Shown one piece after another: positions 1-6,663 of a stretch of 43,107 nucleotides of DNA (within the stretch, counting starts at the first letter, position 1; each line of letters opens with the position of its first letter). The notes below the pieces were generated by a model. That model had not been told where the DNA came from and ran no database searches. It saw nothing but the letters and a program-made list of their open reading frames with translations. The position numbers were made by a program, and so were the translations under genes. Source of the DNA: CAYZED01 sp964477445. Lineage in GTDB: Bacteria; Bacillota; Clostridia; Lutisporales; Lutisporaceae. The stretch covers positions 1 to 43,107 of the forward strand of contig CAYZED010000022.1 of the NCBI GenBank assembly GCA_964477445.1, given 5' to 3'.

Positions 1-1
1 T

Positions 2-39
2 CCCCCACTTTCACATTGTTTAGAAGCGGGGGTATTCTT
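2..39 (+). terminator. Terminator-like hairpin at the window edge
   Basis: CCCCC (2-6) pairs with GGGGG (28-32), extended by CTT/AAG across one mismatch, and a T-rich tail follows (33-40). It would end a gene lying upstream of the window. No coding sequence is visible before it, so this rests on the fold alone. Confidence 0.5.
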
Positions 40-105
40 TGAAGATGTTTCGATAAATACTTTTATCGCATTTTATGATATAATTTTCGTGGTTTGATAA
101 GAAAT

Positions 106-154
106 GCGGCTTCGCCGAATTTATCGCTTATACGAATTTGCGTTAATTAATATA
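106..154 (+). repeat. Interspersed GC-hairpin repeat, copy 1
   Basis: GCGGCTTCGCCGAATTTAT (106-124) forms a small GC hairpin followed by an AT tail. The same 19-bp core recurs with few changes at 11339, 11616 (reverse), 12312, 24634 and 35486. Directly after it, 131-154 is almost identical to 10091-10114 upstream of the sensor kinase (22 of 24 bases). The whole stretch 1-441 has no credible gene: it holds this copy, a structured palindrome (187-277) and a second repeat module (343-428). Confidence 0.75.
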
Positions 155-186
155 TTTATGAGAAAAAGCAATTGCCCGATATTATA

Positions 187-277
187 AGTGCAACTATAGG
201 TGTGTATAATCTCTAACTGTCTGCAAAAGTTCACGCTTCTCTCCTCGGCATAGCCGAGTTACAGTCGAAAGTTGCAC
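187..277. other. Structured 91-bp palindromic element
   Basis: Three nested inverted repeats share one axis: GTGCAACT (188-195) with AGTTGCAC (270-277), ACTGT (216-220) with ACAGT (261-265), and CTCGGC-ATA-GCCGAG (244-258). The outer arms resemble terminal inverted repeats, or the stem of a folded RNA. No reading frame of note runs through it. It could be a small non-autonomous mobile element or a structured leader or small RNA; the sequence does not decide. Confidence 0.45.
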
Positions 278-342
278 AAATAATATAATCCGATTACTCT
301 TTCTCTGGTAATTACAATAATGTTAAACGCAAATTAGTATTA

Positions 343-428
343 AGTAAATGCTATAATTCCTAGAATAGATTGAAGTCTAACGAAACTTTACATCTACGAC
401 AACGAAATCATATAGAGTAATTCTAAAT
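343..428 (+). repeat. Interspersed repeat, long module upstream of trmB
   Basis: This stretch aligns with 11363-11449 over about 87 bp. Shared blocks are AAGTAAAT at the start, TAGAA-AGA-TGAA, ACGAAACT, CATCT-CGAC, ACGAAATC and AGTAATTCTAAAT at the end. The module stops just before the trmB ribosome binding site (AAGGAG, 432-437), so the element forms the immediate 5' region of trmB. Confidence 0.75.
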
Positions 429-441
429 TATAAGGAGCAAT

Positions 442-1110
442 ATGAGAATTAGATATAATAAAAATGCTGAAATTGCGATCAAAAAAAGAGAGGATATTGT
501 TATTACAAATCCTGCGCAACAAAAAAACAAATGGAGAAATAGTTTTTACGAAAAAAACCATACTGATCAACCAATAAGAGTTGAGCTTGGAATGGGTAAA
601 GGTCATTATGTTACAGAAATGGCTCTTAATAATCCTGCCCTAAATTTCATAGGAGTTGATATTCGTAGCGAGTTATTATATGCTGCAATGCGCAAAGTAA
701 TCGAAAAAAATGTTGAACAAAACACACTTCTTATCCTTGCAAATATTGAAGGTATAGAAGAAATGTTCGGCGAAAATGAAGTAAATCTATTCTATATTAA
801 CTTTTGTGACCCATGGCCAAAAGCAAGGCATGCCAAAAGAAGACTTACCCATAGGGCTTTTTTGAGAAAATACATCCCGATACTAATTGATGGTGGAGAA
901 ATAATTTTCAAAACCGACAATGAGGGATTATTTGATTTTTCAATTCCTGAATTTGAAGCGGCGGGTTATGAAATTTATGAGATTACGCGAGATCTTCATA
1001 GTTTAGATGACAAATCAAATGTTATGACTGAATATGAAAAAAAGTTTAGTGACAAAGGCCAACCAATCTTTAGACTCAAGGCGAGAATTATAAAAGCAAA
1101 AATCACATAA
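442..1110 (+). CDS. trmB: tRNA (guanine-N7-)-methyltransferase TrmB
   Basis: This enzyme transfers a methyl group from S-adenosylmethionine to N7 of G46 in the variable loop of tRNAs, in the cytoplasm. The 222-residue protein has the normal family length. The SAM-binding segment is VELGMGKGH (47-55), the family signature DPWPKARHAKRR spans 123-134, and the C-terminal substrate motif TEYE lies at 196-199. The ATG is preceded by AAGGAG (432-437) with a 4-base spacing. It stands alone, behind a repeat module, and its stop codon lies inside the first unit of a 15-bp tandem repeat. Identification is secure. Confidence 0.97.
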   Translation: MRIRYNKNAEIAIKKREDIVITNPAQQKNKWRNSFYEKNHTDQPIRVELGMGKGHYVTEMALNNPALNFIGVDIRSELLYAAMRKVIEKNVEQNTLLILANIEGIEEMFGENEVNLFYINFCDPWPKARHAKRRLTHRAFLRKYIPILIDGGEIIFKTDNEGLFDFSIPEFEAAGYEIYEITRDLHSLDDKSNVMTEYEKKFSDKGQPIFRLKARIIKAKIT

Positions 1111-1172
1111 GAGAAACTCACATAAGAGAAAATCACATAAGAGAAACTCACTTAGGAGAAACTCACTTAGAC
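1104..1172 (+). repeat. 15-bp tandem repeat over the trmB stop
   Basis: Four units of CACATAAGAGAAACT-type sequence (1104-1118, 1119-1133, 1134-1148, 1149-1163) and a partial fifth. The trmB stop TAA is inside the first unit, and because 15 bp is five codons, each unit keeps an in-frame TAA or TAG. Gain or loss of units would therefore leave TrmB unchanged. Confidence 0.85.
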
Positions 1173-1178
1173 AAAATA

Positions 1179-1856
1179 TTACGAAAACCACTCCATAAGC
1201 TTTTCAATATTTATTATGGTAATAATGTTTTTGTCAATTTCTATAGCTTTCTCTTTTTTAAATGTCATAAGTGCCCGAATACAGGTCTCTCTAGTCGTTC
1301 CTACTATATTAGCCAGCTCCTGCCTAGAGAGATTTAGATCTAGCTCAATACCATCTTTCGTTTTTTTGCCGTGCTCTTCTGCAAGTTTAATTACTGCCTG
1401 TGCGGTTCTAGCGTAGGTATCATGTAGCGCAAGATTTCTAACTTTGTTTTGAGCCTCTATTAATCGACTGTTTAAAAATCTAATCAAATCAAGTGCAAGT
1501 ATTGAGTCCTTCGCTATCAATTTTTCTAAATCAGAATTTCTGATCATCCCAATTTCTGCATCCTCAATTACTTCTGCTGTAGCTGGGTAAGGCACTTTTG
1601 AAAACAAAGTGACTTCTGCAAAAACATGTCCTTTACCATAAATATGCAAAATATGTTCTCTTCCATCCGTGGAGAGTTTTGCGATTTTTATTCGGCCAGA
1701 TTTTACATAGAAGAATGCCTCTCCCGGCTCACCCTCCATAAATATTATGCGGCCTTTTTCATAACTTCTCATAATCGAAATTGCACTTATTCTATCTAAT
1801 GCCTCTTCATTTAAACCTGAAAACATGGGAATAGTCTTTAACCAGTTATCAATCAT
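1179..1856 (-). CDS. Crp/Fnr-family transcriptional regulator
   Basis: A cyclic-nucleotide-binding-like beta barrel (about residues 15-110, including FMEGEPGEAFFYVKSGRIKI) is followed by a dimerisation helix and a Crp-type winged helix-turn-helix near the C terminus (SRQELANIVGTTRETCIRAL). The N terminus has no FNR-type cysteine cluster, so an iron-sulphur oxygen sensor is unlikely; the ligand cannot be told from sequence. A TTG lies 5 codons upstream, but the ATG at 1856 is better placed after GGAG. It sits 3' of the exporter gene on the same strand with an 87-bp gap; the two may be co-transcribed. Targets are unknown. Confidence 0.9.
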   Translation of the reverse strand: MIDNWLKTIPMFSGLNEEALDRISAISIMRSYEKGRIIFMEGEPGEAFFYVKSGRIKIAKLSTDGREHILHIYGKGHVFAEVTLFSKVPYPATAEVIEDAEIGMIRNSDLEKLIAKDSILALDLIRFLNSRLIEAQNKVRNLALHDTYARTAQAVIKLAEEHGKKTKDGIELDLNLSRQELANIVGTTRETCIRALMTFKKEKAIEIDKNIITIINIEKLMEWFS

Positions 1857-1943
1857 ACGCTCTCCAAACAAATTATTTTTTTATTGCGAAATTTGGTTTA
1901 TGTCTAGCTTATTACACAACTCAAGTCTAATGTATATTTCTTT

Positions 1944-2852
1944 TTATCCGATCGCTTTTTTCGAAAAAATCGCTTTATAGTCAATTTCATTTGCCAGAAT
2001 GGCTGTAAAAATCAATGCGCAACCTACTATCATTTTTAATGTTAATATTTCACCATAAAAAAGTGCAGAAGCCAATGCTCCAAAGACTGACTCTAAACAT
2101 AAAATTATAGCAGCATGCGATGCTGGTGTTTTTCTTTGAGCGATATTTTGTACTAAAAAAGCAGCAAGTGTACTAAGTAAAACAATATATATCATCCCTA
2201 CCCAAATTCCAGAAGACCATGTGGTAATATTCGGTTGAACCTCAAAAATTAGTGATAGTAGCATACACACAATTCCCGTGAACATTATTTGGATTGTGGA
2301 AATAACAATTGCATCAGTTTTTTTAGCAAAATAGCCAACAGAAGTAATGTGGAAAGCATAAAAAACCGCACATATTAATGTCATAAAATCGCCAAACCCG
2401 AGCAGAAATCTCTCGTTTAGATTCAGCGAAAGAAGTCCCATTCCCGTAAAAGCTATAAAAGCCGAAATATATGCTTTTTTACCTGGTGACCGTTTATATA
2501 AAAACCAAATTAAGAACGGAACTATTACTACATTAAGACCTGTAATGAAGCTGTTCTTGGCAGGTGTGGTGTATACAATTCCTATAGTTTGAGTAATAAA
2601 TCCCATCGTCAAAAAAGACCCAACAATACTTCCATTAATTAAATCTTGTAGTTTGATTTTCTTAATACTTTTCCAAAAAATTATAACCATAACTATTCCA
2701 GCTAACAGAAATCTATATCCCAAAAATGCCAATGGCGGCATCACATTTATGCAAAGTTTTGTTATTACAAATCCTCCACCCCATATTAGCGCTACTATTA
2801 GTAAACTTAAGTCCCACAGTAATGTTTTGGAGACAGCTTTGGTGTCTGGCAT
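1944..2852 (-). CDS. EamA/DMT-family exporter
   Basis: A 302-residue integral membrane protein with about ten hydrophobic segments in two repeated halves, the layout of drug/metabolite transporter proteins of the EamA type. The first half opens with LLIVALIWGGGFVITK, whose tryptophan/glycine pattern is typical of the family. The second half has the usual ESVFGALASALFYGE near the end. Substrates of such proteins range from amino acids to purines and cannot be predicted here. AAGGAG lies 8 bases before the ATG, and a promoter is visible at 2881-2910. Confidence 0.9.
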   Translation of the reverse strand: MPDTKAVSKTLLWDLSLLIVALIWGGGFVITKLCINVMPPLAFLGYRFLLAGIVMVIIFWKSIKKIKLQDLINGSIVGSFLTMGFITQTIGIVYTTPAKNSFITGLNVVIVPFLIWFLYKRSPGKKAYISAFIAFTGMGLLSLNLNERFLLGFGDFMTLICAVFYAFHITSVGYFAKKTDAIVISTIQIMFTGIVCMLLSLIFEVQPNITTWSSGIWVGMIYIVLLSTLAAFLVQNIAQRKTPASHAAIILCLESVFGALASALFYGEILTLKMIVGCALIFTAILANEIDYKAIFSKKAIG

Positions 2853-2880
2853 AGATTATCACTCCTTCACTTTCCACTCA

Positions 2881-2910
2881 ATTATAGCTTACAAGCCAAT
2901 CTACTTACAA
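2881..2910 (-). promoter_or_regulatory. Promoter of the EamA exporter gene
   Basis: On the minus strand TTGTAA (2910-2905) and TATAAT (2886-2881) are separated by 18 bp, giving a transcript starting near 2874, about 20 bases before the ATG. Confidence 0.55.
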
Positions 2911-3033
2911 TGTTTTTAGAAATAATACTTGAAATGCTATATAGGGAGGAGTCCCGATGCGCTAATTGTGGTGAATTAAGATGAATTGTGGTGAGATATT
3001 GCGAATTGTCAGAGTCTTTATATTTTTCTGCAT

Positions 3034-3061
3034 TTTCAAACTATGCTTTCAGGTGTATAAT
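3034..3061 (+). promoter_or_regulatory. Probable promoter of the zinc-ribbon gene
   Basis: TATAAT (3056-3061) is preceded at 16 bp by a poor -35 (TTTCAA, 3034-3039). The only good ribosome binding site downstream belongs to the gene at 3095. Confidence 0.4.
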
Positions 3062-3094
3062 AATGGTACACATTTTTTTAAGGAGGGCAATATT

Positions 3095-3496
3095 ATGGAA
3101 TTTATTAATGATTTAAAAAAGAATCTTTCTGGCACAGCTAAAGATGTTAAGAAAAAATCTTCTGACATAGTGGAGATTACTCGTTTAACTATATCAATCG
3201 CTGCAGACGAAGAGAAAATCAAAAAGCTAATTTATGAATTAGGAAGCGATGTTTATGCGAGTTTTGGTGAGAACTGCAATTGCGCAACAGCATTTGAAAC
3301 AAAGTGTAATGAAATCAAAAAATTAGAAGATGCTATTAAAAAGAATCGAGAAAAAATCCTCATACTTCGTGGCAGCATTGAATGTCATTCATGCAAAGCA
3401 GTTATTGAAAAAGATTCTAACTTCTGTCCAAAATGCGGAGCAAAAATCTTAAAAGATTTAACAGTGACACCTGTTTCAGAAGAAGATGGCGAATAG
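3095..3496 (+). CDS. Zinc-ribbon protein with helical N-terminal region
   Basis: A 133-residue soluble protein. Residues 1-95 are charged and predicted helical, starting FINDLKKNLSGTAKDVKKK and continuing as a likely coiled coil. The C terminus carries a CxxC...CxxC zinc ribbon (ECHSCKAV...NFCPKCGAKI). Proteins of this build are common and uncharacterised in Clostridia; the ribbon probably has a structural or contact role. The open frame extends upstream to 2981, but AAGGAGGG directly before ATG 3095 and a -10 box at 3056 place the start here. The stop codon lies inside a small hairpin (3485-3503). Confidence 0.8.
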   Translation: MEFINDLKKNLSGTAKDVKKKSSDIVEITRLTISIAADEEKIKKLIYELGSDVYASFGENCNCATAFETKCNEIKKLEDAIKKNREKILILRGSIECHSCKAVIEKDSNFCPKCGAKILKDLTVTPVSEEDGE

Positions 3497-3525
3497 CGCC
3501 ATCAGGTAAGATACAATGTATCTCT

Positions 3526-3567
3526 CTAAGAAATGAGCGACCCTCGTCGCTTATTTCTTAGATTTTT
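3526..3567 (+). terminator. Strong rho-independent terminator
   Basis: A 16-bp stem with one G-U wobble (3526-3541 with 3546-3561), a 4-base loop and the tail TTTTTA. It ends the zinc-ribbon transcript. Two smaller hairpins precede it (3485-3503 over the stop codon, and AGATAC-AAT-GTATCT just after), making three hairpins in a row. Confidence 0.85.
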
Positions 3568-3592
3568 ATTTATATGAAAGGATACAAGAACA

Positions 3593-4048
3593 ATGCATTT
3601 AGGATCAATATATCTCATAGTAAACAATTTCGAACTATCGATTGCGTTTTATGAAAAATTGCTTGAGCTGCCTGTCTCATGTCGTAATATGGATAGATTC
3701 GCTCAATTTGCTTTTGAAGACAAGAATATTTCGATAATGAATGGACACTTTGACACCGAACATCCAGATAGAGTCATCCATAAAGGTGAGTATTGCGATT
3801 TATTTGATGATTTGCGCAGCAAAGCGCTTGCCCCAAATACGCATAAATTCGTCTTTAACTTTTGGGATGAAGATTTACAAAAGGAATATGAAAGAGTAAA
3901 AAACCTAAATATAACCCAGAATCTAAGCAAAATTAAATATGTCAAGAATGTATGTCCGTATTATTATTTCCATCTAACTGATCCTGACGGAAATATTATT
4001 GAAGTTACTGGAAATTACACCCCAAAAGATGGTGAATTTGATGAATGA
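3593..4048 (+). CDS. Glyoxalase/VOC-superfamily protein
   Basis: A 151-residue protein with a VOC fold: the opening LGSIYLIVNNFELSIAFYEKLL and the closing FHLTDPDGNIIEVTG are hallmark strands of glyoxalase/bleomycin-resistance proteins. The C-terminal E of IIEVTG and an N-terminal H fit metal-binding positions, but whether it is an enzyme or a binding protein is open. The ATG has AAAGGA about 10 bases upstream. The next gene starts only 9 bases after the stop, so the two are probably translated together. Confidence 0.8.
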   Translation: MHLGSIYLIVNNFELSIAFYEKLLELPVSCRNMDRFAQFAFEDKNISIMNGHFDTEHPDRVIHKGEYCDLFDDLRSKALAPNTHKFVFNFWDEDLQKEYERVKNLNITQNLSKIKYVKNVCPYYYFHLTDPDGNIIEVTGNYTPKDGEFDE

Positions 4049-4057
4049 AGAGATATT

Positions 4058-4534
4058 ATGATAAGAAGCGTCAAGATGATTGTTACGGACTTGGATAGAA
4101 CTCTTTTAGGAAAAGATAAGGGCTTATCTGAATACACAAAGTCAATAATAAACAAATGTCGCCAAAATGGAATTATGTTTGTTTTTGCTACAGCTAGACC
4201 GGAAAGGGCAACTAGCCACTTTCAGATTGGTATATCACCTTCCTATGTGATTGCTAACAATGGAGCAACTATTATGTCAGACAGAAAATGCATTCAGAAT
4301 ATACCAATACCTGAAAAAATAAAAAATGACTTAATTTCACAGTTTTCAAATGAAAAAAGTATATCTTTCGGTGATGATTATAACGATGTAGAAATGATCA
4401 AAAAATGTGGTATTGGCGTAGCCGTTGGGAATGCAATCACGCATGTAAAAGTGGTAGCCGATTTTATATGTGATAGAAATGATAATGATGGAGTAGCAAA
4501 ATGTATCGAACAATATGTTTTATGTGCAGTATGA
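4058..4534 (+). CDS. HAD hydrolase of the Cof type, cap domain missing
   Basis: Residues 1-96 match the N-terminal half of Cof-type HAD phosphatases, with the nucleophile motif DLDRT (D11, D13), the motif II region FATARP and ANNGA. Residues 100-158 match the end of the family, with motif IV GDDYND (105-110) and the usual GVAVGNA. The roughly 100-residue C2 cap and the conserved lysine of motif III that lie between them in normal 260-280-residue members are absent. The reading frame is otherwise clean. This looks like an in-frame internal deletion, so the protein is probably inactive or altered. It follows the VOC gene at 9 bp. Confidence 0.75.
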   Translation: MIRSVKMIVTDLDRTLLGKDKGLSEYTKSIINKCRQNGIMFVFATARPERATSHFQIGISPSYVIANNGATIMSDRKCIQNIPIPEKIKNDLISQFSNEKSISFGDDYNDVEMIKKCGIGVAVGNAITHVKVVADFICDRNDNDGVAKCIEQYVLCAV

Positions 4535-4562
4535 AGAATGAACATTTTCGATATTAAAACTA

Positions 4563-4647
4563 ATTTTGCAGCATTTGTGCAAAATTGAATAATTAAATTG
4601 ATTTTATTATCTGATTCATGTATAATTTAATAGTGATTTTGCACAAA
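4563..4647. promoter_or_regulatory. Operator-like half-sites around the ATPase/RloB promoter
   Basis: The 8-mer ATTTTGCA occurs three times: 4563-4570 forward, 4578-4585 reversed (together a palindrome with a 7-bp spacer), and 4636-4643 forward. The second and third also form a perfect 12-bp inverted repeat (TTTGTGCAAAAT, 4574-4585, with ATTTTGCACAAA, 4636-4647) that brackets the promoter. This suggests binding of a dimeric repressor, possibly with looping. No regulator gene for it is recognised nearby. Confidence 0.5.
4598..4626 (+). promoter_or_regulatory. Promoter of the ATPase/RloB operon
   Basis: TTGATT (4598-4603) and TATAAT (4621-4626) with a 17-bp spacer. Transcription would start near 4633, about 40 bases before the ATPase start codon. 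Confidence 0.75.
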
Positions 4648-4672
4648 AATTGCAGAATGGAGATGGATAGAT

Positions 4673-6001
4673 ATGATTATAGAATTCAAGACTAAGAATT
4701 ATAAATCGTTTGTTGATGAGGCAGTATTTTCTATGACTGCAGCACCTAAACAAAAGGGGCTAGATTATAGCTTGCTTTTAAAAAAGACTAAAGTAAAAAG
4801 TGTTAAGGGATTATGTTCTTCAGTTATATACGGACCTAATGCATCAGGAAAAACAAATATTATTGGTGCAATGGATACTTTTAGAGCTATCGTACTTAGA
4901 GGTCATATTAGAAATTCAGAAGATCAATCTTCTCCGAATCAAGCTTCAAACATATTAGAATTGATACCAAATAATGCAGCAAAATGTTCTGAACCAGTTT
5001 TGTTTTCAATTGATTTCATAGAAAACGATTTGTTAATCCATTATGAATTAACCATAGACTTAGGTTGCTTTTTAGATGGTGAATATGCCAGAAGAGTTTT
5101 GAGAGAAGAGCTCTATGTAAATAACGAAAAAATGTTTATACGAGATGATAAGCTATCTTTTGGGGGTTTTAAAAATATAAACAAATTCTTAGCTGATAAT
5201 GTTTATAGAAATGAAGATAGCATCATCGAAATATCAAAAAATAGCTTAAATGCTGAAGAACTATTTTTGATGAATGGGTTCAAGCTCATAATAAGTCAGA
5301 GTTTTGTTAAGCAGATAACGAATTGGTTTACTAATAAGTTTATGGTGATTTATAGAGCCGATTCTATACAACTGATCAAACGATTTGTAGACCCTCAGAA
5401 ACAGACTGTTTACGTTGAAAAAACAACAAATAATGCTGCACAATTATTTGGAATTAATTCAAATGCGCTTGGATATGTTGTTAGTGAAGATGAATCAGAT
5501 GCTAAGCTATTCTCCATTTTTAAAAATATGAAGAATCAAAAAAATGCATTCGTAGCAGCAGAGATATTTGAGTCTTATGGAACAATTCGTTTCGTAAATA
5601 TGTTCCCATTAGTAATAAGAGCAATTCAAACAGGTGGAACTTTGGTGGTAGATGAATTTGATGCATCCATTCATCCGATGGCACTGATGAGTATCATAAA
5701 TGTGTTCCACAATGACGAGATTAATGTTAATGATGCTCAGTTAATATTTAATACGCACAATCCGATATTCTTAAATTCCAATATCTTTAGAAGAGATGAG
5801 ATAAAGTTTGTAGAACGTGCTGATGACAATAATAACAGTATATTATACTCTTTATCTGATTTTGGAACGACCGGTGAAAAAGGAGTTCGGAAACACGAAG
5901 ATTATATGAAAAACTACTTCATTAGCCAATATGGGGCAATTAAAGATATTGATTTTGCACCAATCTTTGAGGAATTGGTTTCGAAAGATAATGAGGTATA
6001 G
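4673..6001 (+). CDS. AAA-family ATPase, probable defence ATPase paired with RloB
   Basis: A 442-residue SMC/OLD-like ATPase of the AAA_15/AAA_21 type. The N-terminal IIEFKTKNYKSF strand leads into the Walker A GPNASGKT (54-61). Walker B is TLVVDEFD with D327 and E328, and the following FNTHNP (H near 361) is the switch histidine of this group. The middle part is the variable coil/arm region. The downstream RloB-like gene starts 2 bases after the stop and is surely co-expressed. The family is known from abortive-infection and restriction-linked loci, where the ATPase senses infection and controls a partner nuclease. Substrate and trigger are unknown. AATGGAGATGG serves as ribosome binding site. 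Confidence 0.85.
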   Translation: MIIEFKTKNYKSFVDEAVFSMTAAPKQKGLDYSLLLKKTKVKSVKGLCSSVIYGPNASGKTNIIGAMDTFRAIVLRGHIRNSEDQSSPNQASNILELIPNNAAKCSEPVLFSIDFIENDLLIHYELTIDLGCFLDGEYARRVLREELYVNNEKMFIRDDKLSFGGFKNINKFLADNVYRNEDSIIEISKNSLNAEELFLMNGFKLIISQSFVKQITNWFTNKFMVIYRADSIQLIKRFVDPQKQTVYVEKTTNNAAQLFGINSNALGYVVSEDESDAKLFSIFKNMKNQKNAFVAAEIFESYGTIRFVNMFPLVIRAIQTGGTLVVDEFDASIHPMALMSIINVFHNDEINVNDAQLIFNTHNPIFLNSNIFRRDEIKFVERADDNNNSILYSLSDFGTTGEKGVRKHEDYMKNYFISQYGAIKDIDFAPIFEELVSKDNEV

Positions 6002-6003
6002 TG

Positions 6004-6663
6004 ATGGCAAAATTAAAACAAAATAAAAAGTACCACTTCAGTCTAGAAGGTGAGACTGAACAATGGTACCTGAAATGGCTTCAAAAAATAATAAATGAAA
6101 CCCCAGAATCTGAGTTTAAGGTGACTTTTGACTGCCCAGTTCAAAAAAATCCGTTAAAACGTGCTAAATCAATTGTTGTAACAGGAAAAACTGACATATA
6201 TCATTTCTCTGATTATGAAAGTGATGATGAAGTTCATGAAATAGAATTCAGAGAAACAATGGACAATATGAAACTGGTTAAAAATTTAGGAAAACAGATA
6301 AACTATAAGTTTAGTTATTCAAACCTAACTTTTGATTTATGGATTATATTGCACAAGTCTAGTTGCAACGGCGCTATAACTCACAGGAGACTATATTTGC
6401 AGCCAATTAACCGAGCTTTCGGTGAACGTTTTGAAAACATGGCTGACTATAAACACGAAAATAATTTCAAAAGAATTCTGGGTCAGTTGACTTTGCAAAA
6501 TGTAAAAGATGCTGTTAACCGTTCAAAACAAATTATGAAGAAAAATGAAGAGAACGGTTATACATTGCATGAATATAAGGGCTACAGATATTACAGGGGA
6601 AATCCATCATTGGCTGTATGGGAAATTATCGAAAAAGTCTTGAGAGATTGTGGCTTAGTTTAA
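6004..6663 (+). CDS. RloB-like protein, probable effector of the ATPase pair
   Basis: A 219-residue protein with the RloB-family pattern: an N-terminal FSLEGETEQWYLKWL (E15, E17, E19), as in Toprim-like nucleases; an acidic HFSDYESDDE segment around residue 60; and the core signature FDLWIILHK. These fit a metal-dependent nuclease, which I infer rather than see. A GTG sits at 6001, but GAGG at 5993-5996 is spaced for the ATG at 6004. It ends convergently with the ABC permease gene, overlapping it by 4 bp with no terminator between. ATPase plus RloB-like protein is the combination reported for AbiL-type systems. Confidence 0.8.
   Translation: MAKLKQNKKYHFSLEGETEQWYLKWLQKIINETPESEFKVTFDCPVQKNPLKRAKSIVVTGKTDIYHFSDYESDDEVHEIEFRETMDNMKLVKNLGKQINYKFSYSNLTFDLWIILHKSSCNGAITHRRLYLQPINRAFGERFENMADYKHENNFKRILGQLTLQNVKDAVNRSKQIMKKNEENGYTLHEYKGYRYYRGNPSLAVWEIIEKVLRDCGLV

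Noticed and set aside
2981..3094. N-terminal extension of the zinc-ribbon gene
   Set aside because: The -10 box at 3056 and the AAGGAGGG before 3095 show that the upstream part is not translated.
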